Shown piece after piece: positions 1 to 5,181 of a DNA stretch of 5,181 bases (positions are counted from its first letter, which is position 1; each line of letters starts with the position of its first letter). Origin of the DNA: Pseudomonadota bacterium. GTDB lineage: Bacteria; Pseudomonadota; Alphaproteobacteria; Caulobacterales; Aquidulcibacteraceae. The DNA lies in the NCBI GenBank assembly GCA_023461135.1, contig JAEWNX010000039.1, forward strand, positions 1-5,181, written 5' to 3'. The translations under genes were made by a program, and so were the position numbers. The notes beneath the pieces were generated by a model. The model was given only the letters and a program-made list of their open reading frames with translations. It made no database searches and had not been told where the DNA came from.

Positions 1-39
1 ACGCCGACGTGCGCGCCCGGCCGGAGCGAAGCGTCCTGA
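1..39 (+). CDS. Possible 3' end of an upstream gene (partial)
   Basis: Frame 1 is open from the window edge and reads TPTCAPGRSEAS before a TGA at 37-39. The A of that stop is the first base of the ATG at 39, giving the same TGATG overlap found at the next two gene junctions. This is why I suspect an upstream co-transcribed gene. Twelve residues carry no family signal, and an open frame this short is expected by chance in GC-rich DNA, so the product is unknown and the gene itself is uncertain. Confidence 0.35.
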   Translation, partial: TPTCAPGRSEAS

Positions 40-1822
40 TGAAACCCTCACGCCGCCGAGTCGTCGCCGCGCTCGGATCCACCGTGCTCGTCCCGCTGAT
101 CGCCGGACCTGCCGCCGCGCAAACCCAAAGCGCCGCCGACCGCGCTTTCCAACGCCTCAGCCAGCGCTGGCTCGATCAATCCTTGCGCTTGTCGCCATCG
201 AACGCGACCGGCGCCGGAGATCACCGCTTCGACACGCGCCTCGATGACGTCAGCGCGCGCGGCCGCGACGCCACGCTGCGCTTCACGCAACAGACGCTCG
301 ACGCGCTCAGCCGCATCGACCGCACGCAGTTGTCGCGCGCGAACCAGGTCGACGCCGCGCTGCTGGAGAACTCGCTGCGCGGCACGATCTGGCAGATCGA
401 GACGCTGCAGAACTGGGCGTGGAATCCGCTCGTCTATCAAGGCGTCGCCGGTAATTCGCTCTATAGCTTGATGGCGCGCGAGTTCGCGCCGCTGCCGCAA
501 CGTCTCGAAGCCGCCACGCGGCGCATGGAGCGCATGCCCGCTCTGCTCGCCCAGGTGCGCGCCGAACTGCAGCCCGCTCGCGTGCCGCCGCCGCACGCCG
601 AAACCTATGCCGCGCAGAACCCCGGCCTGAAGAGCATCGTCAGCGGCATGATCGAGCCGCACAAGGATCAGCTCTCTGCGTCTAAGCGCGCCCGCCTCGA
701 ACGCGCCATCGCCACGTTCAACACCGCGGTCGACGAGCATCAAGCCTGGATCACCGGCACGCTCGTCCCCGCGGCGCAGGGCAATTTTCGCGTCGGCGCG
801 GAAATCTTCGACACCCAACTCGGCTACGCACTGCAGTCCAGCCTCACGCGCGCGCAAATCCGCGAACGCGCCGACGCTGCGCTGACGCGCTGCCGCGAGG
901 AAATGTACCGCGTTTCCAGGCAAGCACTCGCCGGCCGGCCCGGCGCGCCTGCAACGCCGGACAACCCAACACCGGAACAACAGCAAGGCGCTATCCGCGC
1001 CGCGCTCGACCTCGCGGCCGCGCAGCGCCCCGCGCGCGACCGCGTCGTGGAAGATGCGACTGCCGGCGTCGCGGAAGCCGAAGCCTTCCTGCGCCAGCGC
1101 GACATCATCTCGTTGCCCAGCGAGCCGGTGCGCGTGATCACGATGCCGGAATTCCAGCAGGGCGTTGCGGTCGCCTATTGTGACTCACCCGGCCCGCTCG
1201 AAAACAACCTCGAGACCTTCTACGCCATTTCGCCCATTCCGGCCGATTGGTCCGAAGAGCAGGCGACCTCGTTCCTGCGCGAGTACAACAGCTTCAACAT
1301 CGTCGACGTGGGCGTGCACGAAGCGATGCCGGGCCATTACGTGCAGATCTGGCACTCGAACCACTACAACTCGGTGCTCCGCGCTGTGCTGAGCTCCGGC
1401 ACGTTCGTTGAAGGCTGGGCTGTCTACGCCGAAGAGATGATGGTGGCCGAAGGCTTCCGCCAAGGCGATCCGCTCTACAAGCTCTCCCAGCTCAAGATGC
1501 AGCTCCGCTCCATCATGAACGCCATCATCGACCAGGCCATCCACGTCGACGGCATCAGCCAGGAAGAAACGATGCGTCTGTTGACGCAGGTCGCCTTCCA
1601 GGAAGAGCGGGAAGCGGCCGGCAAGTGGCGGCGTGCGCAGCTTTCCTTCACGCAGCTCTCTACCTATTTCGTGGGCTACCAGGAGCACCTGGAATCGCGC
1701 GCCGCAGCGCAAGCCGCGCAAGGCGCCGCGTTCAACCTCAAGACCTATCACGACGGCGTGCTGGCCTTCGGCTCGCCTCCCGCCCGCTATGCGCGCGCCC
1801 TCTTGCTGAACGAGACGATCTG

Positions 1823-1823
<1 letters not shown>
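39..1823 (+). CDS. DUF885 family protein, Tat-exported putative metallopeptidase
   Basis: This 594-residue protein belongs to the DUF885 (PF05960) family, near its usual length of about 600. The N-terminus reads [12 protein letters not shown], a twin-arginine motif (S4-R5-R6-x-V-V). A hydrophobic stretch and an A-A-A/Q site near residues 25-28 follow, so export to the periplasm by Tat is predicted. The family hallmark HEAMPGH lies at residues 427-433, resembling a zinc site with H427, E428 and H433. [12 protein letters not shown] at 456-467 offers acidic candidates (E458, E465) for a further ligand. Peptidase activity is inferred from the motifs, and the substrate is unknown. A GTG at base 9 would add ten residues (MRARPERSVL) in front of the Tat motif. 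I prefer the ATG at 39 because it puts the twin arginines at the expected distance and forms a TGATG junction. GGAG at 23-26 or GAAG at 28-31 could serve as ribosome site. The stop overlaps the next gene by one base. Confidence 0.88.
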
Positions 1824-4113
<2,290 letters not shown>

Positions 4114-4116
4114 ACC

Positions 4117-5130
4117 ATGGCAAGCATGACCATGATCCAAGCGCTCAACTCGGCGCTGGACACCATGATGGCGAAAGACCCGAACGTGCTCACGTTCGGC
4201 GAGGACGTCGGCTATTTCGGCGGCGTGTTCAAAGTCACCGAACACCTGCAACAGAAGTACGGCGCCAAGCGCTGCTTCGACGCGCCCATCAGCGAAAACG
4301 GCATCACCGCCACCGCCATCGGCATGGCGGTGTACGGCCTGCGTCCCGTGATCGAGATCCAGTTCGCCGACTACATGTACCCCGGCTACGACCAGCTCGT
4401 GAACGAAGCCTCGCGCATTCGCTATCGCTCGGCCGGCGACTTCACCGTGCCGATGACGGTGCGCATGCCCTATGGCGGCGGCATTCGCGGCGGCCAGACG
4501 CACAGCCAATCGCCCGAAGCGCTCTTCACGCACGTCGCGGGCTTGAAGACAGTCATCCCGTCCACGCCGTACGACGCGAAGGGGCTGCTCATCTCCGCCA
4601 TCGAAGACGACGATCCGGTCATCTTCATGGAGCCCAAGCGCATCTATAATGGCCCGTTCGACGGCTTCCACGATCGCCAGGTGCAGCCGTGGTCGAAGCA
4701 TCCGGCCAGCGAAGTGCCGGAGGGCTATTATAGCATCCCCATCGGCAAGGCCGCCGTCGCGCGCGAAGGCAATGACTGCACGATCATCGCCTACGGCACC
4801 ATGGTGCATGTCGCCATCGCCGCCGGCAACGAAAGCGGCATCGACGCCGAAGTCATCGATCTGCGCACGCTCGTGCCCATCGACATCGAAACCATCGTCG
4901 CCAGCGTCGAGAAAACCGGCCGCTGCGTCATCGTGCACGAAGCCACGCGCACGTCCGGCTTCGGCGGCGAACTGAGCGCGCTCGTGCAGGAGCATTGCTT
5001 CTACAAGCTCGAAGCGCCGATCGAACGCGTCACCGGCTACGACACGCCATATCCTCACTCCCAGGAATGGGAGTATTTCCCGACCCCGCCGCGCATCATC
5101 AAAGCGATGCGCCGCGTGATGGAGGCCTGA
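4117..5130 (+). CDS. bkdA2: Branched-chain 2-oxo acid dehydrogenase E1 component, beta subunit
   Basis: This 337-residue subunit pairs with E1 alpha as an alpha2beta2 heterotetramer and supplies part of the thiamine diphosphate site and the E2-binding face. The transketolase pyrimidine-binding domain (about 4-180) contains GEDVGYFGGVF (28-38) and DAPISENGI (55-63), whose E60 is the glutamate that activates the cofactor aminopyrimidine. It also contains QFADYMYPGYDQ (82-93) and GGQTHSQSPEA (125-135), where H129 corresponds to the catalytic histidine of the Pseudomonas enzyme as I recall it. The transketolase C-terminal domain (about 205-325) has DAEVIDLRTLVPID, then VHEATRTSGFGGE, and ends with the PYPHSQEWEYFPTP block characteristic of the branched-chain rather than the pyruvate enzyme. 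Length agrees with the about 339 residues of P. putida. It starts three bases after the E1 alpha stop, so subunits should be made in step. Also called bkdB in other schemes. Confidence 0.95.
   Translation: MASMTMIQALNSALDTMMAKDPNVLTFGEDVGYFGGVFKVTEHLQQKYGAKRCFDAPISENGITATAIGMAVYGLRPVIEIQFADYMYPGYDQLVNEASRIRYRSAGDFTVPMTVRMPYGGGIRGGQTHSQSPEALFTHVAGLKTVIPSTPYDAKGLLISAIEDDDPVIFMEPKRIYNGPFDGFHDRQVQPWSKHPASEVPEGYYSIPIGKAAVAREGNDCTIIAYGTMVHVAIAAGNESGIDAEVIDLRTLVPIDIETIVASVEKTGRCVIVHEATRTSGFGGELSALVQEHCFYKLEAPIERVTGYDTPYPHSQEWEYFPTPPRIIKAMRRVMEA
5121..5125 (+). promoter_or_regulatory. Ribosome binding site of E2 gene, widely spaced
   Basis: GGAGG matches the anti-Shine-Dalgarno core well and lies within the last codons of the E1 beta gene, but twelve bases separate it from the ATG at 5138. 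This is longer than the usual five to nine. No better-placed site exists in the seven-base gap, so this is the likely element, perhaps helped by translational coupling. Confidence 0.45.
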
Positions 5131-5137
5131 GCCAGCA

Positions 5138-5181
5138 ATGGCCCAATTCGTTTTCAAACTCCCCGACGTCGGCGAAGGCAC
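5138..5181 (+). CDS. bkdB: Branched-chain 2-oxo acid dehydrogenase E2, lipoyl acyltransferase (5' end only)
   Basis: Only the first 14 complete codons are present before the window ends. They read MAQFVFKLPDVGEG, the opening strand of an E2 lipoyl domain, where KLPDVGEG is the family signature. The lipoyl-lysine itself would lie some 30 residues further on, outside the window. From family knowledge the full protein should have one lipoyl domain, a peripheral subunit-binding domain and a trimer-forming catalytic domain, and should transfer the branched acyl group to CoA. Its place directly after the two E1 genes, seven bases from the E1 beta stop, makes the branched-chain E2 far more likely than the 2-oxoglutarate or pyruvate E2. 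Called bkdB in Pseudomonas and bkdC in some annotations. Confidence 0.88.
   Translation, partial: MAQFVFKLPDVGEG

Noticed and set aside
9..38. GTG at base 9 as the start of the DUF885 protein
   Set aside because: It would add an arginine-rich stretch ahead of a normal Tat signal, and the GTG has almost no upstream sequence to judge. The ATG at 39 gives a standard signal peptide and a TGATG junction.
1625..1822. N-terminal extension of the amino acid dehydrogenase
   Set aside because: The 66 extra residues are an out-of-frame reading of the DUF885 gene, and family similarity begins after the ATG at 1823.
4645..4650. Perfect TATAAT as a possible internal promoter -10 box
   Set aside because: It encodes part of a conserved E1 beta segment (RIYNGP), and TCTTCA at the -35 spacing is a poor match. 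It is probably chance.

Overview
The window is a compact, GC-rich stretch of bacterial chromosome, with coding sequence on the + strand almost end to end. It most likely comes from an alphaproteobacterium. Strong third-position G/C bias, the Proteobacteria-type heterodimeric branched-chain oxo-acid dehydrogenase, and a Tat-exported DUF885 protein all fit Caulobacterales/Hyphomonadaceae-like bacteria. That placement is an inference from style, not a proven assignment.

Layout: bases 1-39 could be the last codons of an upstream gene, with a stop that overlaps the next start. 39-1823 encodes a Tat-exported DUF885 protein, a putative zinc peptidase with an HExxPGH motif. 1823-2866 encodes an NAD-dependent leucine/branched-chain amino acid dehydrogenase. 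2866-4113 and 4117-5130 encode the E1 alpha and E1 beta subunits of the branched-chain 2-oxo acid dehydrogenase complex. 5138-5181 is the start of its E2 lipoyl acyltransferase, cut by the window edge. No gap between genes exceeds 7 bases. Three junctions (37-41, 1821-1825, 2864-2868) are the same TGATG stop/start overlap, so the genes look like one translationally coupled operon whose promoter lies upstream of the window.

How the genes work together: the dehydrogenase deaminates leucine, isoleucine and valine to their 2-oxo acids. E1 alpha/E1 beta (thiamine diphosphate enzyme) and E2 (lipoyl enzyme) then decarboxylate these to branched-chain acyl-CoAs, which can feed catabolism or branched fatty acid synthesis. 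The first two committed steps of branched-chain amino acid breakdown are thus encoded in order. The DUF885 protein is the unexpected partner. One hypothesis is that it supplies amino acids from peptides outside the inner membrane.

I see no RNA gene, mobile element, CRISPR array, repeat family or convincing internal promoter or terminator. The known parts are ordinary for their families. The points most worth a second look are the coupling of the exported DUF885 protein to this pathway and one substrate-pocket position in the amino acid dehydrogenase. I do not see evidence of an undescribed system.
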